The notes under the pieces were generated by a model that was given only the letters and a program-made list of their open reading frames with translations, ran no database searches and was not told the origin of the DNA. Both the position numbers and the translations under genes were made by a program. DNA of 64,000 bases. It comes from Aneurinibacillus sp. Ricciae_BoGa-3 (GTDB taxonomy: Bacteria; Bacillota; Bacilli; Aneurinibacillales; Aneurinibacillaceae). Every line of letters starts with the position of its first letter. Position 1 is the stretch's first letter. Shown piece by piece: positions 25,178 to 32,833 of this stretch. Location: the NCBI RefSeq assembly GCF_028421645.1, contig NZ_CP116887.1, forward strand, positions 2,482,001 through 2,546,000. The letters are read 5' to 3'.

Positions 25178-25951
25178 TTAATAGCCTAAATTTTCAGATA
25201 TATAATTCGCTACCTGTATAACCTCTTTTGAATAATAGGGAATATCCTTTCGTTTAATCCGTTGTGCAGGCCCAACAACATTTAATGCTGCGATGACTTG
25301 CCTAGTATAATCTCGAATCGGTGCTGCGATCGATACAATGCCATCGAATAACTCTTCCATGCCAATGGCGTACCCTTGTTTTCTAATTACATCTAGATGA
25401 TTTCTAAGATCATCTGGGTTTGTAATTGTTTGTTGGGTGATGGATTGGAGTCCTTTTTCAATTACTTTGTTGATGACCTCTTCATTTTGAAAAGCAAGAA
25501 TTGCTTTTCCACAACCAGAGGAATGTGCTGGACTTCGCTTTCCTATATGGGTGAATATTCGTACCGCATGGGTACATTCCACTTTGTGAAGGTATACGAC
25601 ATCTGTTCCCTCTAATATACCCAAGTGGGCCGTTTCTCCAATTCTGTCAACCAGCTTTTTAATAAAGGGGACAGCTTCTGTATAAAGTTCTAAATTAGAA
25701 GTGGCAATGGTTGCGAGGGAGAGAACGGATGCACCCAAACGATACTGCTGAGTTTCAGGATTTTTCTTCAGGAACCCTTCACAAGCAAGCGTAGCCATCA
25801 ATCGACTGACTGAACTTTTTCCTAATCCAAGGGATTTTGCTAATTCTCGAACACCCTTCTCCGGTTCATCCATTGAAAAGGAACGTAAGATTCGAAGTGC
25901 ATTCCTTACTGATGAGAGTACATTTTCTGACTCATTTGTTTCTTGTTTCAT
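25178..25951 (-). CDS. IclR-family transcriptional regulator 3
   Basis: The 257-residue protein has a DNA-binding domain (VRELAKSLGLGKSSVSRLMATL) almost the same as that of the regulator at 14675 (HSSVSRMLATM). This suggests that both recognise the same operator type. The effector domain shows AHLGILEGTDVVYLHK and HSSGCGKAILAFQ. ATG at 25951 follows GGAGGGG; a GTG 15 bases earlier overlaps that site. It is divergent from the MFS gene at 26213, and operator E lies between them. It is cotranscribed with the class II aldolase gene. Confidence 0.92.
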   Translation of the reverse strand: MKQETNESENVLSSVRNALRILRSFSMDEPEKGVRELAKSLGLGKSSVSRLMATLACEGFLKKNPETQQYRLGASVLSLATIATSNLELYTEAVPFIKKLVDRIGETAHLGILEGTDVVYLHKVECTHAVRIFTHIGKRSPAHSSGCGKAILAFQNEEVINKVIEKGLQSITQQTITNPDDLRNHLDVIRKQGYAIGMEELFDGIVSIAAPIRDYTRQVIAALNVVGPAQRIKRKDIPYYSKEVIQVANYISENLGY

Positions 25952-26041
25952 AGGTATCCCCTCCACTAATAACTTCTCCTTTATACTTTTTGGAGTGGTT
26001 ATCCCTATTATAACAATTATTAAATTATTTTTTAGTTGTGT

Positions 26042-26058
26042 GTCCCTTATATCGGGAC
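26042..26058 (+). promoter_or_regulatory. IclR-type operator E, with -10-like hexamer 26089-26094
   Basis: GTCCCTTATATCGGGAC is a perfect inverted repeat with 5-bp arms. TAAAAT begins 39 bp after its centre in the direction of the MFS gene. Its arms (GTCCC) match operator F exactly and differ slightly from A-D, so E and F may belong to this IclR protein. Confidence 0.65.
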
Positions 26059-26177
26059 GACGATATTTAAGAAAGTAGTTTTTCTTCCTAAAATATAAGT
26101 AAGAACCTTTTGAAAATACAATTAATTAGTGTGAGGTGCGGGGAGAGGGTGATTAAGTCAATTAAATCAAGCAAAAT

Positions 26178-26191
26178 TGAAAGCGTTTTAT
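26178..26191 (+). promoter_or_regulatory. Candidate cre site before the MFS gene
   Basis: TGAAAGCGTTTTAT fits the cre consensus and lies just upstream of the GAGGAGGGG ribosome binding site. Confidence 0.55.
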
Positions 26192-26212
26192 TTTTGAGGA
26201 GGGGAACAGTTA

Positions 26213-27490
26213 ATGAACCAAAACTTGGCTAACGCCGAAACCTATGTTGGACCTAAGCCGAAAACATCTATCCGCTGGACCAGTGTAGCTCCAACTCTTC
26301 TGGTTATTTGGATAATAGGTATGATCGATAAGATTGGAGTAGCGGTAGTTGCAACCAATCGCAACTTCCTTTCGGAAATGCATTTAATGGGGAATAACGC
26401 TTTAATCGGTAGTTTAGTTTCCGCATTGTTATTTTCTTATGGTATCGGTTTTTTTGTGTGGGGCTGGCTGGTAGACAAATTTGGTCCGAAAAGGTGTGCA
26501 ATTTGGGGTTTATCATTGTGGGCTTTAAGTACGCTGCTGGCGGCTGTGACGCCAAACTTCCAACTCTTATTTATCTCCCGTATTGTTCTTGGTTTTTCTG
26601 AAGCATTCTTATGGCCAGTCTCAAATTCTCTTACCGCTCGATGGTTTCCGACTCATGAACGTGGTCGAGCAAAGTCAATATGGGTTAACGGAACAAATAT
26701 CGGACCTGCCATATCTGGTTTTGTTGTAACTTTGTTGATCCATCAGTTTCAATGGAGAGGCGTATTTTGGTTTTTAACAGTCTTTGCTGCCCTTGTTTGT
26801 ATCCCCATGATTGTATTTCTTATTAAGGATAATCCACGTGATGATAAACGAGTCTCATCAGTAGAACTGGAACATATTCAGCAGTTGCATGAAGCAATTG
26901 TAAATCACTCTTTGGAACCTCGCCGAAATGCATGGAGTTTTCCCCTCGTGATTATCAGTTTCACCGCTACAATCTACGGTGTGTTTGGCTTAGGCACCTG
27001 GTTTCCTACTTATTTGGCAGTAGCTAAACATATAAGTCCAGCAGCAGCAAGTGGATACATCTTGTTGGCCTGGGCACTCGGCATTCCTACTATGTTTATT
27101 GCAGGTAGAATGACGGATAAAACCCACAAAAAAGCGATTTGGAATGTTTGGGCGTTTATCGCATGCGGTATACTTTTGTTCCTTGCGGGAGGAATGTCTT
27201 CCCCAATTATAAGTGTTCTACTGGTGGCCTTGGCCATCTGCCTAGTGAACGGGGTAACTACTTTTATTGCGCACAGCCTGCTTCATAGCATGTCAACAGT
27301 GGATAGAATGGGCAAAGATGCTGGGATTATGACTGGGGTTTCTAACATATTAGGAGCGTTCGGACCAGCAGTCATGGGTGCACTAATCTCCTTGGGAAAA
27401 GGGCAATACAGTTATGCTTTTGCGTTTCTCATTGTTTCTTTCTTCGTAGGAGCAGTTTGCAGCTTTGTCCTAAAGCGTCAAGGTTATTAA
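26213..27490 (+). CDS. MFS transporter, anion:cation symporter type
   Basis: The 425-residue protein has about 12 membrane segments, the motif FVWGWLVDKFGPKR after segment 2 and SEAFLWPVSNSLTARWFPTHERGRAK, typical of the ACS/phthalate permease-like branch. It is the intact paralogue of the pseudogene at 15776-16389. Its operator, cre site and position before a Rieske oxygenase gene suggest uptake of the aromatic acid attacked by that oxygenase. GAGGAGGGG precedes the start. Confidence 0.9.
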   Translation: MNQNLANAETYVGPKPKTSIRWTSVAPTLLVIWIIGMIDKIGVAVVATNRNFLSEMHLMGNNALIGSLVSALLFSYGIGFFVWGWLVDKFGPKRCAIWGLSLWALSTLLAAVTPNFQLLFISRIVLGFSEAFLWPVSNSLTARWFPTHERGRAKSIWVNGTNIGPAISGFVVTLLIHQFQWRGVFWFLTVFAALVCIPMIVFLIKDNPRDDKRVSSVELEHIQQLHEAIVNHSLEPRRNAWSFPLVIISFTATIYGVFGLGTWFPTYLAVAKHISPAAASGYILLAWALGIPTMFIAGRMTDKTHKKAIWNVWAFIACGILLFLAGGMSSPIISVLLVALAICLVNGVTTFIAHSLLHSMSTVDRMGKDAGIMTGVSNILGAFGPAVMGALISLGKGQYSYAFAFLIVSFFVGAVCSFVLKRQGY

Positions 27491-27516
27491 CGGAATTTAA
27501 AACTGTGTGGCATGCT

Positions 27517-27533
27517 GTCCCTTATACAGGGAC
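27517..27533 (+). promoter_or_regulatory. IclR-type operator F, with -10-like hexamer 27562-27567
   Basis: GTCCCTTATACAGGGAC is a perfect inverted repeat sharing both arms with operator E. TATAAG begins 37 bp after its centre. It drives the Rieske operon at 27598. Confidence 0.68.
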
Positions 27534-27597
27534 AGTTGCCTTCAACTTTTCGTGCATTGCTTATAAGATGTAACTAAAAATAAGGAGGGATGCTTAG

Positions 27598-28857
27598 ATG
27601 CTAAGCGCAGAACAAAATCAAACGTTAACACAAGTAGGTCCAGGAACTCCTATGGGAAATTTACTTCGGAGCTATTGGCATCCTATCGCAGCGATGAGTG
27701 AACTTCAAGAAAAGCCCACCAAAAAAATAAAACTATTGGGAGAAGACCTCGTGCTTTATCAGGATAAATCAGGCAATTTAGGACTCATTCAGCAACGTTG
27801 CCCTCATCGCGGTGTTTCAATGGTATATGGTGTACCAGAATGTAATGGCCTGCGCTGTCATTATCATGGTTGGCTGTTCGATCATGATGGCTCATGTCTT
27901 GAACAACCAAATGAGCCAAAAGACAGTACTTTTAAAGATCGGATTAAAATAAAAGCCTATCCGGTAGAGGAACTAGGGGGGCTAATTTTCGCCTATTTAG
28001 GTCCTAATCCAGCTCCTTTACTACCACGGTATGATCTTTTTGTTCGAAAAGATGTCATAAAAACAATAGGATTTGCTGTTATCCCTTGTAATTGGTTGCA
28101 AATCATGGAGAACTCTATGGATCCTGTCCATTTAGAGTGGTTACATGGACGATATTTTGAACATGTGTTTGAGCAAAGAGGGAAACCTGTGGAGACATGG
28201 CCAATCAGTAAGCATCATATAAAAATAGGATTTGATGTATTTGAATATGGAATCCTTAAACGCAGAGTGCTAGAAGGACAAACTGAAGATTGTGAGGACT
28301 GGCGTGTAGGACACCCTGTAATCTTTCCGAATATGCTTAGGGTTGGCGATCATGGTGCACATTCTTTCCAAATAAGAGTTCCGATGGACGACACACGCAC
28401 GTTGCATTTTTGGTATACGTGTTTTGTTCCCGGCCCGTCCACAGAAATTCCCGAAGATTACCCCATTACGTTCTATGAATGCCCGCTTTACGATGAAAAG
28501 GGAGAATTTATCACTGACTATATAGATGGGCAGGATATGATGGCATGGGTCACGCAGGGGGAAACTGCCAATCGGACAATAGAAAAATTAGGGACATCAG
28601 ACAAAGGAATTATCTTGTTGCGAAAACTGCTTATGAGTGAAATGAATAAGGTGAAAGACGGAATTGACCCTATGTGCGTGATTCGTGATCCTAAGATAAA
28701 CGAATACATTAACCTGCCGCAGGAGGAAGACAAATTTAGTGAAGGTGCTTTACTATCCAATGTAGCACGTGAATGGAACACACGCTATGCACCAAACATT
28801 GATGAAATAGTAGAAATGTTAGCCAAGAAAAAAGCAGCGACCACAAAAAATACCTGA
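27598..28857 (+). CDS. Rieske non-heme iron oxygenase, alpha subunit, copy 3
   Basis: The 419-residue protein has Rieske ligands in CPHRG and CHYHGW and a catalytic domain with CNWLQIMENSMDPVHLEWLHG, in which the histidine spacing (DPVHLEWLH) differs from the SSHVSILH pattern of copies 1 and 2. It belongs to the same broad phthalate/carboxylate dioxygenase group but is a distinct subtype. AAGGAGGG precedes the start. It heads an operon with a zinc-ribbon protein, a class II aldolase, a Gfo/Idh oxidoreductase and a DMT permease. A sequence of dioxygenation, diol dehydrogenation and decarboxylation is the likely plan. No reductase is encoded nearby. Confidence 0.9.
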   Translation: MLSAEQNQTLTQVGPGTPMGNLLRSYWHPIAAMSELQEKPTKKIKLLGEDLVLYQDKSGNLGLIQQRCPHRGVSMVYGVPECNGLRCHYHGWLFDHDGSCLEQPNEPKDSTFKDRIKIKAYPVEELGGLIFAYLGPNPAPLLPRYDLFVRKDVIKTIGFAVIPCNWLQIMENSMDPVHLEWLHGRYFEHVFEQRGKPVETWPISKHHIKIGFDVFEYGILKRRVLEGQTEDCEDWRVGHPVIFPNMLRVGDHGAHSFQIRVPMDDTRTLHFWYTCFVPGPSTEIPEDYPITFYECPLYDEKGEFITDYIDGQDMMAWVTQGETANRTIEKLGTSDKGIILLRKLLMSEMNKVKDGIDPMCVIRDPKINEYINLPQEEDKFSEGALLSNVAREWNTRYAPNIDEIVEMLAKKKAATTKNT

Positions 28858-28873
28858 AGAAAGGAATTGGCGA

Positions 28874-29065
28874 GTGAAAGGAAAAGATGCGACTCCCGTC
28901 ATTAAATTTTGTCCACACTGTAGCAATTGTTTACAGGATCCGATGAGCATTTCAAATGAATATTGGAATGGTAGTGATACGGTATATTTTTGCTGGTGCA
29001 GTGGTTGTAACTGGACAGGAGAAATCGTGCTTGTGAGCAAAATAACGGCTCCTGAACTGATTTGA
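28874..29065 (+). CDS. Small zinc-ribbon protein
   Basis: The 63-residue protein has a GTG start after AAGAAAGGA. CPHCSNC near residue 13 and CWCSGC near residue 40 give two cysteine knuckles, enough for a zinc ribbon or a small iron-sulfur or rubredoxin-like site. It lies 16 bp after the Rieske gene and its end is close to the aldolase start. It could bind zinc and assist folding, or carry electrons to the oxygenase, since no reductase or ferredoxin is seen. Neither role is shown by the sequence. I do not recognise a named family. Confidence 0.7.
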   Translation: MKGKDATPVIKFCPHCSNCLQDPMSISNEYWNGSDTVYFCWCSGCNWTGEIVLVSKITAPELI

Positions 29066-29082
29066 ACAAAGGAGTGATAGAA

Positions 29083-29838
29083 TTGACAGAAGGATCTGAA
29101 CATGAATTAAAACACAAAATTGCTCTCTCCTGCCGCATTTTAGCAATGGAAGGACTAGTGGAAGGCTTGCTTGGACATGTAAGCGCTCGCGTTCCTAAAA
29201 GTGAAGAGATGTTTATCCGATGTAGGGGTGAAGATGACTTCGGTCTTCCCTTTACAACGGAGTCAGACATAAGACGAGTTAACTTTGACGGCAAGGGGAT
29301 CGATTTTACGGATCAGTATGAGATTCCAAAAGAATATCCTATTCACGGTGAAATGTATAAGAACCATCCATCTGTAGGTTGTGTGATACATGCTCATCCC
29401 CCTATGGCGTTACTGTGCGGAATCTCTGAACTTGAATTTCAGCCGATTTTTGGTGCATATAACATTCCTGCAATGCGTATGGCTTTGGAAGGAATTCCTG
29501 TTTTTCCGCGCTCTGTCTTAATCAACCGTTCTGAATTGGCACAGCAATTGATTGACTTTATGGGGGATAAATCAGTCTGTTTGATGAAAGGACATGGAAT
29601 TACTGTTACTGGGAGAACAGTCGAAGAAGCTACAGTGAAAGCGATAAATTTCAACACACTAGCCAAAATTACATGGGAAGTAACACAAAAGGGAAAAGAA
29701 GTGCCGCGTATTTCCCAGGAAGATATCGATGGCCTCCCTGATTTAGGAAATAAATTCAATAACCGATGGGTTTGGAGGTATTACGTCAAAATTCTAGATC
29801 GAAAGGGGTGGGGAATAGCAAATGAAGAATACTTATAA
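29083..29838 (+). CDS. Class II aldolase/adducin-family protein, candidate dihydroxyphthalate-type decarboxylase
   Basis: The 251-residue protein has the family's metal histidines in CVIHAHPPMALL and LMKGHGITVTG, and GHVSARVP near the start. TTG at 29083 is chosen because AAAGGAGTGA lies just upstream; another TTG at 29062 has no such site. It lies between a Rieske oxygenase and a Gfo/Idh dehydrogenase, an arrangement that parallels actinobacterial phthalate operons in which a member of this family (PhtC) decarboxylates dihydroxyphthalate. That function is inferred. Its end overlaps the next gene by 17 bases. Confidence 0.83.
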   Translation: MTEGSEHELKHKIALSCRILAMEGLVEGLLGHVSARVPKSEEMFIRCRGEDDFGLPFTTESDIRRVNFDGKGIDFTDQYEIPKEYPIHGEMYKNHPSVGCVIHAHPPMALLCGISELEFQPIFGAYNIPAMRMALEGIPVFPRSVLINRSELAQQLIDFMGDKSVCLMKGHGITVTGRTVEEATVKAINFNTLAKITWEVTQKGKEVPRISQEDIDGLPDLGNKFNNRWVWRYYVKILDRKGWGIANEEYL

Positions 29839-31024
29839 GGACAGTAATCTGAGAGTAGGAATAGCTGGTTTGGGAATGGCAGGCAGTTCCCTTCTCCCAG
29901 CTATTCAGAAGCATCCCCACATTAGTGTTACTGCAGCATGTGATCCAGATCTATTAGTGAGAACAAAATTTGCTCAAGACTACGGAGTAGATGTGTTTAG
30001 CACAGTGGAACAGCTATCCGATAGTTCAAAAGTTGATGTAATCTATATTGCTACACCATCAAGATTTCACACGGAACATGTAATCACAGCGGCGGAATCT
30101 AAAAAGCATATTATTGTTGAAAAACCCATCGCCATTACAATTGAGGACGCAATTCGAGCAGTGGAAGTAGCAGAACGTAATGGGGTAAAATTGATTGTTG
30201 GACATTCGCATAGTTTCGAACCAGCAATAATGACGATGAGAGAAATTGTTGAGAGTGGTAAGATCGGGTCCCTAAGGATGATCCATAACTGGTACTATAA
30301 TGACTGGATGTATCGACCTCGTATTCCAGAAGAGCTTAATACACAGCAAGGTGGGGGAGTCACATTTAGACAGGGCTCTCATCAATTTGATATTATCCGG
30401 CTAATAGGCGGAGGAAAACTAAGAAGCGTTCGCGCTATGACCGGGGTCTGGGATCCTGCGAGGCCAACCGAAGGGGCACATGTTGCCTTTCTAGAGTTTG
30501 AAGAAGGAGTGGCAGCAACTGCTGTGTACAACGGTTACGACCACTTTCATTCTACTGAGCTTACTTTTAATATAGGTGAAGGAGGACCCCTTCGTACCCT
30601 ACCAGAGTATGGAAGCTCACGCCTAAGAATTCAAAACATTTCAAACCCTCAACTGGAAATCGCACTAAAAAGGGAGACGAGGTATGGTGGAGCAAATGTT
30701 ATAAAAGGCAGTGACGCAGATATCCAGCCGGCTTTTTTCGGTCTGACTCTTGTTAGTTGTGAAAAAGGAGATATCCGGCAATCGCCTGATGGATTGTGGG
30801 TTTATGGTGAAAATCGAAAATATGAGATTTCCCTACCTAAGCGAACTGGACGTGATAATTTAATCAATGAACTATATTCAGCAGTAGTGGAGGATAGCGT
30901 CCCTCTACACGATGGAAAATGGGGATTAGCCAATTTGGAAGTATGTATGGCTGTTCTCGAATCAGCGAAAACAAGAAGTGAAATTCTCCTTCAGCACCAG
31001 GTTTCAATAGGTCACAGGGACTGA
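29822..31024 (+). CDS. Gfo/Idh/MocA oxidoreductase, candidate phthalate cis-dihydrodiol dehydrogenase
   Basis: The 400-residue protein has an N-terminal dinucleotide fold (RVGIAGLGMAGSSLLPAI) and the family motif VEKPIAITIEDAIRAVE. The block KLIVGHSHSFEPAIMTMRE followed by YRPRIPEELNTQQGGGVTFRQGSHQFDIIRLIGGG closely resembles phthalate 4,5-cis-dihydrodiol dehydrogenase (Pht4), which belongs to this family. It would oxidise the cis-diol made by the upstream Rieske oxygenase to a dihydroxylated acid. GGGGTGGGG precedes the start. The assignment rests on remembered family patterns and operon context. Confidence 0.83.
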   Translation: MKNTYKDSNLRVGIAGLGMAGSSLLPAIQKHPHISVTAACDPDLLVRTKFAQDYGVDVFSTVEQLSDSSKVDVIYIATPSRFHTEHVITAAESKKHIIVEKPIAITIEDAIRAVEVAERNGVKLIVGHSHSFEPAIMTMREIVESGKIGSLRMIHNWYYNDWMYRPRIPEELNTQQGGGVTFRQGSHQFDIIRLIGGGKLRSVRAMTGVWDPARPTEGAHVAFLEFEEGVAATAVYNGYDHFHSTELTFNIGEGGPLRTLPEYGSSRLRIQNISNPQLEIALKRETRYGGANVIKGSDADIQPAFFGLTLVSCEKGDIRQSPDGLWVYGENRKYEISLPKRTGRDNLINELYSAVVEDSVPLHDGKWGLANLEVCMAVLESAKTRSEILLQHQVSIGHRD

Positions 31025-31039
31025 AGAAAGAAGGTTTAT

Positions 31040-31999
31040 ATGGGGGAATTATTTGCAGTCCTAGCACTCATTTTTTTTTCAATTAATGTTGTTGTTACAA
31101 AAATAGCCTCTGAATATATGCCCATTGATCATGGTTTTGTACTATCCGTATCTGTAAATATTGTTTTCTCTATATTGGTTTTTGCGTGTGAGCGATTATT
31201 TAGCCATGTGCCATTTACTTTTGAAATGACTAGCTTTTTTCTATTCCTTGCCTCGGGCTTGTTCAGTACATACCTAGGTCGTTGGTCATATTTTGACGCT
31301 ATCATAAAACTCGGACCTGCAAAGGCAAGTGCCTTCCAAGTTAGCAATCCCTTGTTTACTGTATTGCTGGCCTGCATTTTCTTTCAAGAAAAATTGTCTA
31401 AATTAGATATGCTAGCCATAATACTTACACTTTTAGGCTTATTCTTTGTTAGCTATACACCTCGTCGTGCACCAGCATACGAAAGCAACGCTTCAAATGC
31501 AAATTCATTTGTCGCAGTTAGTTCTGAGGACGAGCAAGTTGCGAAGTTTCGGCCCATACGGTTAAATATTCACTCAGGCGTTATGCTAGCCTTACTTAGC
31601 GCTACTTCTTATGCTGTAGGAAACATAGTGAGGGGACTAGCAATCAAGGGATGGAATGAGCCTGTTTTAGGAGCTCTTTTAGGAGCTTCACTGGGAGGCT
31701 CCCTATACTTTTTAACAAACATACAGAAATTAAAGAGCTTTTCCTTCCGTAAAAGCAACAAGGTTGGGTTGGTTTTATTTTTGATAAGCGGCATCTTAAC
31801 AATATCGGCACAGATTCTTGTAATTGCTTCAATGCGTACCATCCCCGTGTCAATCGCAAACTTAATTTCAATGTCTCAACCTCTATTGGTGCTCCCGATT
31901 AGTTATTTTTTCTTGAAAAACCAAGAAGGGATCACACGCTATACAATAGTGGGAAGTGCTCTTGTACTTGTTGGAATTTCCATTATTTTATTACCCTGA
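31040..31999 (+). CDS. DMT-superfamily (EamA) permease
   Basis: The 319-residue protein has about ten membrane segments in two repeated EamA halves, each ending in a PLFTVLL or PLLVLPISYFFL stretch, with a hydrophilic loop between them. It is the last gene of the Rieske-3 operon (15-bp gap). DMT permeases move small metabolites, often outward; the cargo is unknown. Confidence 0.85.
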   Translation: MGELFAVLALIFFSINVVVTKIASEYMPIDHGFVLSVSVNIVFSILVFACERLFSHVPFTFEMTSFFLFLASGLFSTYLGRWSYFDAIIKLGPAKASAFQVSNPLFTVLLACIFFQEKLSKLDMLAIILTLLGLFFVSYTPRRAPAYESNASNANSFVAVSSEDEQVAKFRPIRLNIHSGVMLALLSATSYAVGNIVRGLAIKGWNEPVLGALLGASLGGSLYFLTNIQKLKSFSFRKSNKVGLVLFLISGILTISAQILVIASMRTIPVSIANLISMSQPLLVLPISYFFLKNQEGITRYTIVGSALVLVGISIILLP

Positions 32000-32059
32000 A
32001 GAGTCGTCACTAATTTATACTACCCATCAAAAAATACAAACAACAAGGGTTACAGCTGT

Positions 32060-32593
32060 TCAAGCAATCTTATGTTTTTGCATTTTAAGCTCGCCATAAT
32101 AGACGGTGAGTGTATCGTTCGCCTTTTTCGCCATTAAACTCGCTGCCAAACGATGATTAACATCAGTGTTTGTTTCGTGAATTAAGATGATAGGGTAGGA
32201 AAGCGATCCGTCTCGTAATTGGTCACGGATGCTTTCCAATTCCCGCCTATGCTCCTGACCACTTTGCGGCTCCTCTTTCACATTGGCGCCAGTCTCATCC
32301 ATTTTAGACCATACTTTCCGATAATTGTTGATAAAACCGAAGAACGTAAGGTTGTTTTTTGCGCATACTGGACAGGGATAAGCTATCTTTCCGCAAGTGC
32401 AAGAAAATCGCTTAAGCCAAGGCGAGCCTGGATTCATGTAAAGCTTCATTACCTCGTCAACCCGCATTTCTGCCTTTTTCCAACGATGGCCCCTGATCAC
32501 CATCTGTTTAAAATTTCCTAATCGTTTCTGTCTGGTTTTCTTATCCCAATGTGCGATCTTCTCTCGATCGACAGTGAGGTAGTATTTGTACAC
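32060..32593 (-). pseudogene. Hypothetical cysteine-containing protein with an in-frame stop near its 5' end
   Basis: The open frame encodes up to 177 residues, basic at the start, with CTCGKIAYPCPVC, a likely zinc knuckle, near residues 66-78. I do not recognise the family. A perfect ribosome binding site (AGGAGGGA) and ATG lie at 32644, in frame, but codon 9 is TAA (32620-32618) and the frame continues to the GTG at 32593. Either the gene was inactivated by this nonsense change or translation restarts at the GTG, which has no good ribosome binding site. It is unrelated in content to its neighbours. Confidence 0.55.
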
Positions 32594-32750
32594 GTCTCGC
32601 GGATCGACATTTTCGGTTTACCCACCAAAATTAACGCGCTGCATAGTTATGTCCCTCCTGTGCAATCAGTTCAACTTATGCGTTATTACCCTTAAGCCAG
32701 AATGAGTCAAACAAACAACCTTATCTATCTTCAAACCGTGGCCCAGATTT

Positions 32751-32796
32751 ATAATAAAAACAAGGCTATCCCGCAAGCAAACAGGACAGCCTCGTT
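32751..32796 (-). terminator. Terminator of the sugar-porter gene
   Basis: Read on the minus strand, GAGGCTGTCC and GGGATAGCCTTG form a stem followed by TTTTTATT. Confidence 0.7.
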
Positions 32797-32833
32797 ATTG
32801 TTAGCCATACATTCACACGAGCAACACCCGTGT

